DNA of 64,000 nt from Entomortierella parvispora. Lineage: Eukaryota; Mortierellomycota; Mortierellomycetes; Mortierellales; Mortierellaceae. Positions 1 to 11,714 of this stretch are shown piece by piece. Position 1 is the first letter of the stretch. Each line of letters begins with the position of its first letter. The notes under the pieces are model-generated. The model made no database searches, had not been told where the DNA came from, and worked only from the letters and a program-made list of their open reading frames with translations. The DNA lies in the NCBI GenBank assembly GCA_963573315.1, contig OY752140.1:620001-684000 (forward strand), in the 5' to 3' direction. The position numbers and the translations under genes were made by a program.

Positions 1-620
1 CTATGCCTTACCAGTAAGTAAGCCTAAGAAAGTAGTCATCGTTTCAGCGCATCTTTTTCAAGTCAAACTAGACCATCATCTCGGACTAGTGTAGTCCATC
101 GGTATCGCTTCTGCTCTTACCACTGTTTGTCATCATCCTTGCCGGGCGACTCCAGAGCTTTGAATGACCGATACGCAGGATAGACAAATCCCAACAAATT
201 CGAGAGTAGCTTCCCTGCAAAGTTGAAAAAGATCAACGTTGTTACCAGAACGCCTCCCCCGAGGGCTAGATATGTCTTTGGAACACCGGTCATGGTCTGG
301 AACTTGTTCATCTGTGGGACCTTCTCGAGCTCCTTGTCGAGCTGAGCGAAATGGTAGCGAGCTGAGGCAAAAAAAAAAAAGAATATCAAGCGGATACCTG
401 TTAAAAATCGGGAGCGCCATGATGGTGTATTTGCCCTTGAAGCTTCACCAGAGTAGAGGTGATGTCCACTCCAAGCCCAATAGAAATGAGCGGTAGCATG
501 AGCATGAGCATGAACCTCATGGAGAGAGCATGCATGTTTCATGAGGATGCCAGGCTCGTTGCGCGCTCTGCAACCTTATCACCGGACTTCAGCAGTACCT
601 TTGGCTTGAATACTATCCAT
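1..620 (-). CDS. YOP1: Yop1/REEP5-like (TB2/DP1/HVA22) ER-shaping protein, partial
   Basis: Exons read on the minus strand: 620-599, 361-121 and 23-12; the next donor (GTAAGG) is at 11-6 and the gene continues beyond the window start. The start gives MDSIQAKARYHFAQLDKEL, followed by TGVPKTYLALG, a hydrophobic hairpin and FVYPAYRSFKALESPGKDD, the conserved TB2/DP1/HVA22 signature. Family members insert as wedge-like hairpins in tubular ER with reticulons. The long reading frame that runs upstream without splicing is an intron read-through; the acceptor (cctcag) before the ARYHF codons gives the N-terminus expected for Yop1. The third exon is only 12 nt and encodes the WLTYW junction. The C-terminal half is outside the window. 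Identification is strong; exon 1 is inferred from phase and similarity. Confidence 0.85.
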
Positions 621-827
621 GGTAAGTTAGAAATACGAGAAAAGGAGTGGTCAAAAAGTAAGAAAAGATTGGGCAGCGCGTGCATGCGTGTATCAATGGA
701 AAACAGGAAGACGACCAACAGGCAAAGGGACAGTGGCAAAAGAGGTGCCGAGGTAATAAAGTACATGTTTATGGAATGTGAGTAAAGGAGAAAGAGAGAG
801 TTCTATTTGCAAGTCAGGCTACCAGCG

Positions 828-2863
828 CTAATCTTGCGACACCATGTTCAGCACCACAATATCGCCTTTGCTAGTGCCAATCAAAATCACATCCTCGTCT
901 ACATCCATGAACGACGGTTTAAGACCACAGCTTTCCAGATAATGAGAGACCTCATCTACTGGACTTGTCAATACTATCCCCATATCTTCGCAAGCCTCGT
1001 TAAAGTTGTATACATCGATAGCAATACCGCCCTGCTGTTGTCCAGCGCCGCCATGGATGCCTTCCGATGACTGTGTTGATTCTGGTAGTCTTTCCTGGAT
1101 GAGTTGCTCGCGTTCTTGCTCCAAATACCGGTCTCTCCGATAAGCAGTCGGGCACACGCGAATGGTATCATTCAACGAGGGCCGATCCGCGTTCGTGGTC
1201 AAGACATGCGGGTGTTTTCCCCCAATGGCGATGGACGTGATGGTCGAGATCGGTGGTACTTTGGTCTTGTGAATATGGGGTGCTCTGTTCAAGTTGGGCG
1301 GTAGCTCAAAGCGGGTATCGACGTCGAGACGTTTATGAGGCGATTTACGGAGAGGTTCCCATTCCAAGTGCAATAGGTGATTATCTGCGAGTAAGATCAA
1401 GGATCGGATGTGAAAGACGCTGCAATACGTATGAAGCGTTTCCGGAATGGGTAATTTACATGTCATTAGAATCTCCAGAGTGTCCAGGGAAATGATACGG
1501 ATGGAGTTGTTTGTAGCGACCACCAGGGTGTTGTTTTGGATGTAGATATCCTTCAACTAGAATATGAAGCCTCGGGACGATTAGTTTGGCTGATATATTA
1601 TAACAAGCAGCTTGGTTCATCTCCTGCTTACTGTTTCATTTCCAAGGGACGGAGCTCTCCGGAGCAATTGTCCTGTCGTAAAGTCCATGATCCGTATCTC
1701 GCAGTCGCGTCCGCCAAAGACAAGATATTTGTCATCCATGGTCATACATGCAACATCTGAGGCCGTGCAGCTATGAATGATCGTTTTCTTTTGGATGTCC
1801 CAGATACGACAAACACTATAGGATATACGACGAAGGTAGTCAAGTTAGCGGCCATAGCTCTTCAAGCAGGGTCTCTTCTTTCCTTTCGCTCTAGACTTTC
1901 CCAACCAAAGTTTGTCTCCTTGCCTCTCCGCACGTGTCAGCTTGTTCTGTGGGGCTCTTTGATATAGCTGCGGCATGACGGCATTGTCGCCTTCATCATA
2001 CGCTGCCCTCCCCACAATTTATATCATCATGCGTCGCAAACTGATATTCGAGCTCATGAATGCAAAAGATAGATACAGGCTTACCCAGTTCTTGAGATGA
2101 CCGTCATGATCATGGCAGCAGCACTGAAGTCGAGGAGCATGATTGGGCCATTGGAAGCCTCAATGAGGTCAAGATAGGTATATGTGGTCGTGTCCCAGAC
2201 CGCAACATTGCCAAACATGTCTCCACTGAGTAATATTCCGGGCTTAATCCGTAGCCGAGCGATTGCTCCTTGATGGACCGAAAGCGTCGTTAGCGACTGA
2301 ATCTGACCTTTGGCCCAATTGCGGTCAGAGATCACTCTGGTCTTGCACTCTTGTTTCCAGTCTCGCTCCGTCGCTACCAGCTCTACTGATGTGTTCGACA
2401 ACCCGAGACAGTCATCTTCACCTTCGTCAATGTCCATGGAGGGTGTTGGTATAACGGTTGGTATCATGATGGGCAAGAAGTCGGTGGTCGGGATGGCGAA
2501 AGGACGCTCGTGCTCCAAGAAGATGTTTCTCCACACAGATTGGTCCACAGTTATCCAGTACCATTGTCGCGAGACCTAGCAGACAAAAGTGCAAGGACGA
2601 AAGAGGTCAGTCAAGGCATACTCCTCACCCATTCACAAGCATGCGTACATTCGTTGGTCAATGGACAGGCAAATGAATCGTCTCATTGAAATGCCTTTGG
2701 TTGGGCGCAGCTTCAATTTTTTTTTTTCCCTTTGTTGCATTCGTACGAGTTGGCAAGTAGCGACATCGCCAATGTCGAGTTTGGTCAGGATTTGCAATGC
2801 AATTTCGAGAGGGACCCGAGAGAGGATATCCAAGTGAGGGGTCGTGTTTGCTGCGCTGATCAT
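828..2863 (-). CDS. F-box/WD40-repeat protein
   Basis: Four exons (2863-2747, 2575-2085, 1815-1632, 1556-828) join in phase to 506 residues. The N-terminus carries an F-box (LSRVPLEIALQILTKLDIGD, then CQLVSRQWYWIT across the first intron), followed by WD-type strands such as LLSGDMFGNVAVWD, VCRIWDIQKK and the C-terminal ILIGTSKGDIVVLN. Known F-box/WD40 proteins (Cdc4, Met30, Fbxw types) bind Skp1 through the F-box and substrates through the propeller in SCF ubiquitin ligases. The substrate cannot be told from sequence, and the repeats are divergent, so I give no symbol. An acidic stretch (MDIDEGEDD) lies between the F-box and the propeller. The start ATG is the first one before the F-box. Confidence 0.85.
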
Positions 2864-3902
2864 GTAGGGAGAGGAGAGGGAGGGAGGAAGCAGGAGGAGA
2901 GGAGAGTGGAAGGAAGGAAAGATGTGGAAGAGAGACCAGCGGCCAGTCCAGGCGCAGATGAATGATTTGCCTAAAAGAGTCGGTTGGTGCTTTGTTTAAA
3001 AAGGCGTTCCCTTTGGGGGTTCGTGTTTGCATGCACATGTACGCTTTGTGCGCACTGGTGACGATGCAGATGATCCAGCCTTGTTGTGCTTCCCCTGTTG
3101 CCCCCCGTTCCTTGCCAGCATGATGGCGAGTCTGTGTCCAGGGCAAATACGAGAGCACGGCGTATCGTCAGTCATCTCTCTCTCTTTTGTCCTCCCTCCT
3201 TCTCGCTTGTGTGGTCTGTGTGTCATTGTCCGTGTCCGCTGTCTGTTCACTTCAGGCACGGCGCTGGAACGAAGAGAACGTGAATGTGACACTGCACCGT
3301 AGTCCACAATACTGTTGCTCCAAGAAACTGCTCTTGGGACCAGGCAGGCAGGACGACATCTGAAAGAGAGCACTGAGCACCAGACTATTCACCATCGTCT
3401 ACCGACCCGAGCCCGGCTTGCTGTATAGCTGTGTAGCAGATATATTAGTATATAGTCTCTCCCACTGGAGACACTCTTCTGATTTACGCGTGTGAGTGGA
3501 CTCGAGGAGTGATGATGAGATGGTAGTGTCTACCTACTCTCCTTGTTATGTCAAGATACAAAGACACAACAACAAAAGAAGGAAAAAAAGAAATTGCCAC
3601 CAACTTGGCTTGCACCCCTTCCCGCGCGTCGTCCACAGTGGACGCGGTCCCCTTTCTAGCCCCGACAACAACAATCCAGAGAACAATGGCCACACCCACG
3701 CATGCATGCATCCATTCCTTGTCTTCTGCATCTTCCTCTTCCTCTTCCTCCTCCAGTCCACCCCTTTCTCTCGACACATTCTCCTCCTTCTTTTCTTCTC
3801 TTTCATCTCCCTTCTCCTCCTTTCCCCCTCTCCTCTCTTTTCCTCTCTGTCACCCTCAACCAATACCAAAAACATTGTCCATTACCCCCTCTCCCATGCA
3901 TA
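2864..3902. other. divergent intergenic region
   Basis: Upstream of two divergent genes (F-box/WD40 on minus, DUF4211 on plus). It holds purine-rich tracts near 2870-2940 and long CT-rich tracts near 3720-3850, the latter typical of fungal 5' leader sequence before the ATG at 3903. I see no convincing coding sequence; reading frames here are low-complexity. Confidence 0.6.
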
Positions 3903-6610
3903 ATGTCGATCCCCATTTCAAATCGCGAGTTTCTAGACTGTGTCGAGATCTTTGAGCGTCCTCGTCCTCTCCGAACCGCCTTCGCAATGCCCACCATTCA
4001 GACGAAATCGTCCAAACGAAGCTCACATGCAAAGGCAGCCCCCTCCGAACGTACCTCCTCTCTCTCGCCGACAACGACTCTCCCTCCTTGGAAAAAGACA
4101 GGGATCGCTTCTAAAACGCCACCAAACCTAGATTTCGGGCGATGGTTTGTCCACAGCGTCGAGATTCCACAAAGAACAAAAGCACCTCCGAAAAAGAAGA
4201 CCGGCCTCCGTAGGGGTCCAGAAAGACGCCATTCTGTCCCAAGCCTCAAATCTCGCGTCAAGGACATCTTTGGAAGCGACGAGAGTTTCGATGATGAGGA
4301 AGAGGTCAAAAAGGTCACCAAGACAACCCGCGTACATCAAGCAGAAAAAGATAAGGCTGAGAGGGAGAAGAGACAGGAGGCACTCCTCTTGAATATCTTT
4401 GGTGGCAACGATGACGACCTGCCCTTAAAGCCCAGTGCACGACTGCCAACCCAACCAAATGCAAGCAGCACCGTCGTCTTTGCAACTTCTATATTTGCAT
4501 CCAAGAATCGGGATCATGATAAGGTTCAAGAAGACAACCTGGAGCTGAATCTTACCCCAACCCAGCGCTCACAGCCACCCCCGAAAAAGCTGCAACCGCG
4601 TCTGCAATCCCCCCTTCAACATCAGCAGACGTCGCTGAAACGACCAGCAAGACCCTTGTCGAAAGCCACTGTTATGTCCTCCTCTTCATCTGGATCCGAA
4701 GACAACGAGGGCCAGCTCGGTAACCGCAACATTGTAAGCGTTATTTCTTCAGCTCCCCAAGCCTTCAAGCAAATAGAAGGCCCGAAACTGCAAAAAACTG
4801 CCATGGTGTTTGATCGCAATCGAGCAGTACCTGCTCAAATATCGCAGCCAGCCGATTCATCGCGATCCAAAAAGTCAGGACCTATCAAAATGTCAAACAC
4901 TGCTCCGCCTGCAGCAAAAAAGTCTCGCGTAAGGAGTCGCATGTATTCAAGCGAAGACGACCTCCAGTCTGAGGTGAAGAGTTTGATAAAAGGTAAGATA
5001 TCTTATCTTCACTTTTTTATTCTATCGGGAATTGGCTCCACGAGCGAGATCTTTGATGGTGATATTCCCCTCATTGTTGTTTTAGTAACCCGTCTCACAA
5101 AACGACGGGCTATGCCCCAGAAAAACAAGTTTACAAGGAATCTCGAAAAACTAAAACGCGCGCGTAAGTGAACAGGCTGAAGGTATTTTGATAGATGCAG
5201 GTGGGGTGGACTAACTATTTTTTTTGTAGGTCTTGGACTTAGTCCTCTCCCGTCTTCTTCTGACAGCAGCAGTGGTGAAAGCAGAGACAGCGACAGTGAC
5301 GACAGCGATGAAAGCAGCGGTTTTGATATTACTCGAAGCCAGCGTATTCCGAATAAACAAGACAAAGCTTTCATCGTGGATGATCTGGACGAAGCAGAAC
5401 ATTCTCTTAATGATATTCCAGGTAAAGAGAAGTTTGCATTTATGCTTTCACTCTGGTGAGATTCAATGCGTAGCGGATCTTGATTCTCATGGCCCCTTCT
5501 ACTGGTTCTTTTCGGACAATAGATGAATTCCGCTTGAGCTCGCATCAGGATCTAGACACCGATTTCAAGATCTACATCCAATATCTTCTTAATTTGTCGT
5601 TTGACCCCGACTTTGAGCAGAAGCACAAAGACGGTAAGTAACTCTTGCTCTGCAAATTCTCACAGTGCCACATATCCAGGCAATAACCAATGCCTTACAA
5701 TTTCTACCTGCAATTGACAAAAAGACAATTACTTTAAGCACTCGGTCATTCATGTTGTCAAGACTCTCGGCTCTTACCAAACGAGTATGACGGTCAGCCA
5801 AAAATGGAGCAGACAGTTTCGCAGGCAACTCGATATTCGGCCTCATTACAAGAAGGAATACATCCCGAACATGGGTTTGCCGTGTGATGCTTGTCAGGTA
5901 ACCCCTTTGCCTGAAAGAGAGAAAGCAATTGAAACGTTGACACTAATAACCTGACCCGATGCAGATTATTTCTCGACCTGCCACTCAACGTGTTGTGATC
6001 TATGGAGAAAAATATGTCTTGCCGAAGTCATTGAGAGACGCATCCCATCTTGAGGATTTTGAACACAGTGATAGCGACAGCTCATCCGACTCGAGCTCAG
6101 TCTCCGATTTGGATAATCCCAACGACAAGGAGTCTATTGATTTCACATTCAATGTCGGTAAAACATGTTGCCAGCGCAGGTAAGAAATGTTGGCCCCAAA
6201 AACAAGTCTAAGAGGCGCACACAGACCTTTCGAATGTCTATAATTGACTATAAACTCCTTCCCGCCATGGTAGCTACATTTATCACAAGCTTCGACATTG
6301 GACATATTATTGTGCGCGCAGCATCGAAAAGGACTCTGCCAAACTGCAAATGCAAGAGGCCACAAAGAATGAGGCTCGAAATCAACCTTCAAGGAACGTT
6401 GACACGAATGTTTTGCTCGAAAAACTCGAACAAGCAGGGGTAGTCAAGAAGGTATTCATTCAAGCCATAGGAAATGATATGTTTGCTTTCGTATAAACTG
6501 ACCGTTATCTTCTTTTTTTTTTTTTTTTGGTGGCATGTCGCGAATAGCTATTGAGTGAGTTCAAGCAAGCTCTGAATGAAGCCCGAGATCTGGAACGCGC
6601 AAAGGACTAG
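3903..6610 (+). CDS. DUF4211-domain nuclear-type protein
   Basis: Eight exons: 3903-4992, 5086-5163, 5230-5421, 5523-5633, 5725-5897, 5965-6179, 6274-6451 and 6548-6610, giving 699 residues. The first ~430 residues are disordered and basic/serine-rich with short acidic runs (DDEEEVKK, SSSSSGSEDNEG). The C-terminal third carries the DUF4211 pattern: DEFRLSSHQDLDTDF, a helical segment, GLPCDACQ, RPATQRVVIYGEKY, and finally FNVGKTCCQRSYIYHKLRHW, where Cys and His are conserved. DUF4211 proteins are fungal proteins of unknown biochemical function. The acceptor of exon 5 is the AG just before the codons for DNYFKHSV; the AG further upstream gives an early stop. The ATG at 3987 is an alternative start. 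Confidence 0.8.
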
Positions 6611-7084
6611 AACTTGCAGGAGAAATAGAGACCGAAGGTATTGATACACTGCCTCGTAAACATTGCTCATTAAACATCTTGAAGCCACTCGCGTTGGTCG
6701 GTTGGACTGCACTGCGGACAAAATTCATTTTCGTCCCAAACGTTATGATCATTCCTTCTTGCATTTCATTGTTTGTTTCGAATGGGTTGAGAACAGAAAA
6801 CGATTGAAAGAGAGAAAGAAAAAACTAATTGTCTATGAAATGGATCAAAGGATAAAATGTCCAGCAAGTGCGGTCTTCAGTCTAAGCAACTCGTTTTGCA
6901 GTCAGCAACTCTGGCATACGGGGAAGTGAGAGGGGCAGAGCAACCATCTTCTCCTTCCTGTCCAAAATCTATGATCCAGTCCTCTCTTCTCTTTTTTTTT
7001 CCTCTATCTGTTCTCAATCCCGCCTCTTGCATCCATCCAGGGCCAGATGCAAATAGAACGCGGATTTTCCTTTTCTTTTTTTCT
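6611..7084. other. convergent intergenic region
   Basis: Lies between the 3' ends of the DUF4211 gene (+) and the A20/AN1 gene (-). AT-rich and T-rich; no coding sequence or RNA gene recognised. Confidence 0.6.
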
Positions 7085-8998
7085 CTAATCCTGGATTCGC
7101 GTGAAGCTTCGTCCTCCCCTTGGCTTTTCGTTCAGCTTTGGGTTATTTTTTGTCAGCAGGTCCTTGCCCATCTTTGCAAAGTCAAAATCGCAGTCGTGCT
7201 TCGAGGATGCCTTGTGTGTGTCACAGAATACGAATTCTATTGTTTGTCAAAAAGAGAAAATTAAAAAGAGGTCAGTGGAACGTCCGTTGTACCGTCCATC
7301 AAAAGTCCGTTGACATCCGATTCTCTTACCACACCGGCACTTGTTGATGGCTTGCTTTGCGAGAGGGATCTATTTCAAGCAATACCGACACAAAAAAAAA
7401 AAAAAACGTGGAGTGAGGTTAGGATCGGGTAGTTTTTTTGAGTTTTGCCTGCAGGTGGGTCTGCACATGTGAGGTACTCCTGCTCCTCCTCTCTTTCCTC
7501 CTGCTGCATCATCACTGTTTCTCTGCACAAGAGCGCACGAATCAGAGAGAAAAGAGAAAAAAAGGGTCGAAAAAAACAATGCAAACTTTTTTTTGTCTTC
7601 GCCCCCAAGCGAAAAGTACTCCAAAAAAAACGGCCGAAATAAACATTGGACAAGAAAATGAGAAGCACACCAAAAATTGCTCTCAGATTCGGTCCCCCAC
7701 TTCACTCTCCTCTGTCCCCAGTGCTTTCTTTGTGTATCGTGTCCCAAGCCATGTGAGGATTGGTTGGTTCTTGTTACCTTGGCTCGGCAGAGATAGCAGC
7801 GGCCCTTGTTCACTTGTGGTGGACGCTCGCCAGGTGCTGCACCCAAGCCTTCCGGTGCTTCAGAGGAGGTGGTGGATGTAGGTGTGCTGACGCCGCTGTC
7901 TGGCGTTGGTGTAGAGATATTGGTGGCAATTGGTGTTGAAAGTGACGAGAGTGCAGGAGAGGCAACTGCTGGTGCTGGTGCTGCTGCTGCCGGTGCTGCC
8001 GTCGTTGTCGTTGTTACTGTAGGTGCGGCCAGGTGAGGGGCTGGGGCCATCATGGGCGTAGAATTGGGAGAAAGTGCCGGTCCTTCTGACTGCGTTGTTG
8101 TTGGCTTTTCAGAAAGTCGAGTCGTTGCAGAGACGGCCGCATTACCGTCAGCAGTTTGGAGACCACCATTCTTTTGGCTCAACTCCTTGAAGCATTTAGA
8201 GCAGAGGTTGTTGTTGATGGGATTACTGTTTACGAGGATTTTTTTTTTCATAGAAAAGGAGCAACAGTGAACGGTGGGTCGGTTAGTTGACTGAATTTAG
8301 CACCCTGTCGCAGAAGAAAGAAACCTGGCATATCAGCACCAGTCAGGAGGAGGCGGAGGAGGAAGAGGAGGAGGGGAGAACACGCAAGCGTATCTTATTG
8401 TGCGGGTAGCAAAAAGATGGAGCGGTCTGCACCAGGTGCTCGTTGAGTGCGTCGTCGCCACCAGAATGACACAATAAAATAAAGGAGACACAATGGGTCA
8501 TGGATTCAGACATGAGGTGCAATGCGCATGTTGGGGAGGGACATGTACGACGACGCGAAGAAGGAGTGCAGCAACAGAGCAGACAGGTAAATATAGACGT
8601 CGTCCGGTCAATGCAGTCATCAGGCCCACTTCTCCATGCGAGTCTTGTAGCCACCCGCTGTTACGGCTGTTCCGGCCACGGGATACCTGGTCTTGTCAGG
8701 AGACAACAGGAGAGAGAGAGCAGAGAAAGCGTGTGTTTGTGATAGCAAACAAAGAGGTAGCAAAAGAAAGAAAAAAGACGAGAGAGGGCGGAAACAAGGA
8801 AACCACAGACACAAGGGGGAGAGTAGGAAGAAGGAGAAAGGGTCACGAATGCATTGAGCAAAGAACGCAGGAGGAATGTATGAGGGATTGCATGCAGAGG
8901 TGGGAGAGCAGGAAGGCAAAGAGGGTGGGTGCATACCCGTAGTAGCCGCATCCATTGGCGCAATTGATGGGCATATTCTGAGCATTGTTGTCTTCCAT
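7085..8998 (-). CDS. A20/AN1 zinc-finger protein
   Basis: Four exons (8998-8937, 8225-7778, 7369-7330, 7236-7085) join to 233 residues. The N-terminal A20 finger is split by intron 1: CANGCGYYG then NPINNNLCSKCFKE, giving the four spaced cysteines. A Ser/Thr/Ala/Pro-rich linker of about 120 residues follows. The C-terminal AN1 finger is assembled from three exons: RCYLCRAK, then IPLAKQAINKCRC from a 40-nt exon, then EFVFCDTHKASSKHDCDFDF, restoring all Cys/His ligands. In this family A20 binds ubiquitin and members act in stress responses and proteasome-linked ubiquitin handling (ZFAND5/6, plant SAPs). The unspliced reading frame would lose the AN1 finger, so the small exon matters. A GA repeat sits in the leader upstream of the start. 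Confidence 0.88.
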
Positions 8999-9399
8999 GG
9001 CGAGAAGTTGCGTGTGTGAGGGAGAATGCGCGAGCGAGGGTTGCTGTTGTTGTTGCTGCGGGTGATATTGCAGAGAGAGAGAGAGAGAGAGAGAGGGGTG
9101 GGATGAAGCAGTGATTACGGGAGGATGATTAGGTCGAAGGAAGAAGACGGAAGGGACGGAGGGTAGGCACGGAAAGGGGGTTGGGAACAGAGGATTAAAG
9201 AGAGTATGGAGCAGAGGAAGAGTTGCAAATGAACGAGAAAAAAAAATCCTTTTATTGAGCCGTGTGGCTGCATCCTCACTGGACGCGGTCGGACTCACTT
9301 CCGTTCCTCCTTCTGCGTCTCTGCACCGATCTCCCTCGGATGCCTGGCGATTATGTCTTAAGGGGTGTTTGGCAATCAGCTCTCTTTGCCTTCCTTCAA
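8999..9399. other. intergenic spacer with GA microsatellite
   Basis: Between the 5' end of the A20/AN1 gene and the 3' end of the DCAF4-like gene. A run of AG dinucleotides at about 9072-9095 reads as CT on the coding strand of the A20/AN1 leader. No gene seen. Confidence 0.6.
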
Positions 9400-11527
9400 T
9401 CAATCCATGTTGCTGCCACCTAGTCCCCAGAACTGGACGCGATCCCCAACCGCGATCCACATCCCTTGCTGGTCAGGCGAGAACTTGAGGCTGCTCACCG
9501 CAGACCCTTTGACCTCCAGATCCTTGAGCCGTTCTCCAGTCTTGATGGACCACAGCGATACCCTATGCTCGAGATTGTCGGCCGCCAGCAACGTTTCCTC
9601 GATGTTGATGTCCAACCTCACTTTTGAAAACTGGTCTTGAACCTTGCCTCGAAAGTCGAGCACAGACTTTGCGAGTCGGTCACCGCCCCTGCTTCGGATG
9701 CCTCCTGCAGAGCCGCCAACGCCGCTCACAAATCGTTTGTCCCACATCGAAATCTCGCCATTCGTGGCCCCAGTGACCAAGTAGTGCTCTCCAACACGCC
9801 TCAACGATTGAATCGAGGACTCTCGATGTCCAATCCCCTCAAGGATGGATTTCGCCCGTTTCTCCCTCATAAATGGTAAATGCTCCTTTGGATCCGGTCC
9901 TGATGCATAAGTCCCAGATTGATTCAAATCAAAGATTTTGACCGATCCGTTCCTGCATCCAGCGTATATCACATTCTGAAGTCCTTGAGGCTCGATCGCC
10001 AAGGAAAAAACGTCACTTCCCGTCCAAAAGGTTTGTGAACTTCTGCCCGTGTTCAGGCCACCAGAAGTTGGACCAGCAAGAGACGCTGCTTCCCAGTCGC
10101 TAATCAAAACCACCTTTTGGTCCGCACCAAGTGCCACTCTGTCCTTAGTAACGGCGCTCGTCCATACATTTGATTTCATGAGAGGATAAAGGGCGAGAGT
10201 ACTGGTCCTTGGATCCCGAGACCAAGGAGCCCCCATAGGCCCTCGTTGAATATGGAGCGTTCCTGACCGGCCCATGCCCCCAAGGTATGTAGTTCTAAAT
10301 AGCACACCAGACAATTAAATTCTCAAATGATCAGTTCACAACGACTGTAAAAGATGATGACTTGAAGTCTCCTTCATTTGCTTACATTAGGTAGTTGTCT
10401 GGAGTCAAATGCAGGGATGACAGCTCGGACGAGGCGCCATTCAGATTCATCCATTGGTATTTAGTGTCTAGTGCGTTCTCTGATATATGATACCGCCACA
10501 ATTCCCGTTGCCGTGACCCCATGTACAGATCGTTGAGAACCGGATCGATCTATTATTGGTGTCATCCAAAAGACAGGGCTATGGTTAGTGACATTGTTCA
10601 GTCCAGTTCAAGCTAGTGCAAAAAATACACGAAGCTTACCTCCAAAAACGAATAAGTTCCACCATTCTCAGCAAGAGTAGGCTCAACTCGCCTGTTCCTT
10701 TTCCAGCGCCTTACTAGCAAGGCATGCATGTCACTGAGAAAAACCAGATTAGTCGTATATATAGGTGTCTTTGGAACCACGCAAGTATACAGTCATTCAT
10801 TTCCGCCAGTCTTACCACAATTGCCTCCGAGGATGTCCTGCTATCCCAAGTTGCCGATCCTGTAGATACCAGCCCAAACGCCTGTAGTGAGTCATAGCCG
10901 CAGGGAACCGTGGACCGGCTTGACATTGAATTGGATCCAGGACAGGCTATCAAGAAAACCTCGACATCAGTAAATGAATGTTTCCTGACCGAGACAGCTA
11001 CACTGATTCAATTGCGAGCAAACCTTTGGTGTTGTCTTTTCTCGGATACTTTGTTGACTGAACGGATGTTGACTGCCCAAGGTATGGTTGGCAGTGATCT
11101 TGAAATACTTTTTCTTCTCGGGATCATAAAAGAATCCGGGTATTTCCCGAACTTCTTGTGCCGTTGAGGAGATCGCCTGCGTTGCCGAGGGCGAGGTTGA
11201 TGTCTGAGCTGACGACGATGAATGGATATGTATCCGGTCTGGGCGATGATTTCCTCGAGCTTGGTGACCTCTGCTTTGTTGGCTGCCTTGGCCGGAGCGC
11301 AAATGCCCCCGTTGGTTGTCATTATAACGCGCTCGCTTGTTTTTTCCTGCAGTTTGAGCGTGTGCATGTCCATTTGCACCTCCATTCATGTTGGCGCGAT
11401 TGTTGGCTGCATTGCGATTGACATGTCCATGTCCCTGCTGCGTTCCTGGGGCTGGGTTGAGAGCGCCGCCCCTGCGGTGGGTCCAGTCCTTCTTTTTCTT
11501 GCCCTTGCTGTTATCCTTGTCTGCCAT
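9400..11527 (-). CDS. DCAF4-like WD40-repeat protein
   Basis: Five exons (11527-11024, 10946-10816, 10733-10640, 10549-10386, 10294-9400) give 595 residues. The N-terminus is basic and disordered (KGKKKKDWTHRRGG), followed by the diagnostic REIPGFFYDPEKKKYFKI motif of DCAF4/WDR21. Then comes a helical segment (MTHYRRLGWYLQDRQLG), and a WD40 propeller to the C-terminus (VIYAGCRNGSVKIFDL, YLVTGATNGEISMWDKRF, LAADNLEHRVSLWSIKTG). DCAF4 proteins are putative substrate receptors of CUL4-DDB1 ubiquitin ligases, normally nuclear. The exon 1 donor is AAG|GTTTGC, weaker than the others, but it is the only candidate I found that keeps phase. Start is the first ATG; 187 bp separate it from the divergent PDI gene. 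Confidence 0.82.
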
Positions 11528-11714
11528 GGATGCGCTGTCCAGAGAGTGCGTGCATTCACTTTCTCTTGATCCCTTTGTAAAGAAATGTTGTCAAAAAAAA
11601 AAAAAAAAAAAAAAAACGCCACCGAAATTGAAATTTCTCGTTTCTGTCCCCTTGTCGTCTTTTTCCTTTTTCTCTTCATCTTTCATCATTTACCCCACAC
11701 TCACATTCATCACC

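Noticed and set aside
3484-3903. Overlapping long frames on both strands upstream of the DUF4211 gene
   Set aside because: Produced by CT-rich leader sequence; the family match starts only after the ATG at 3903.
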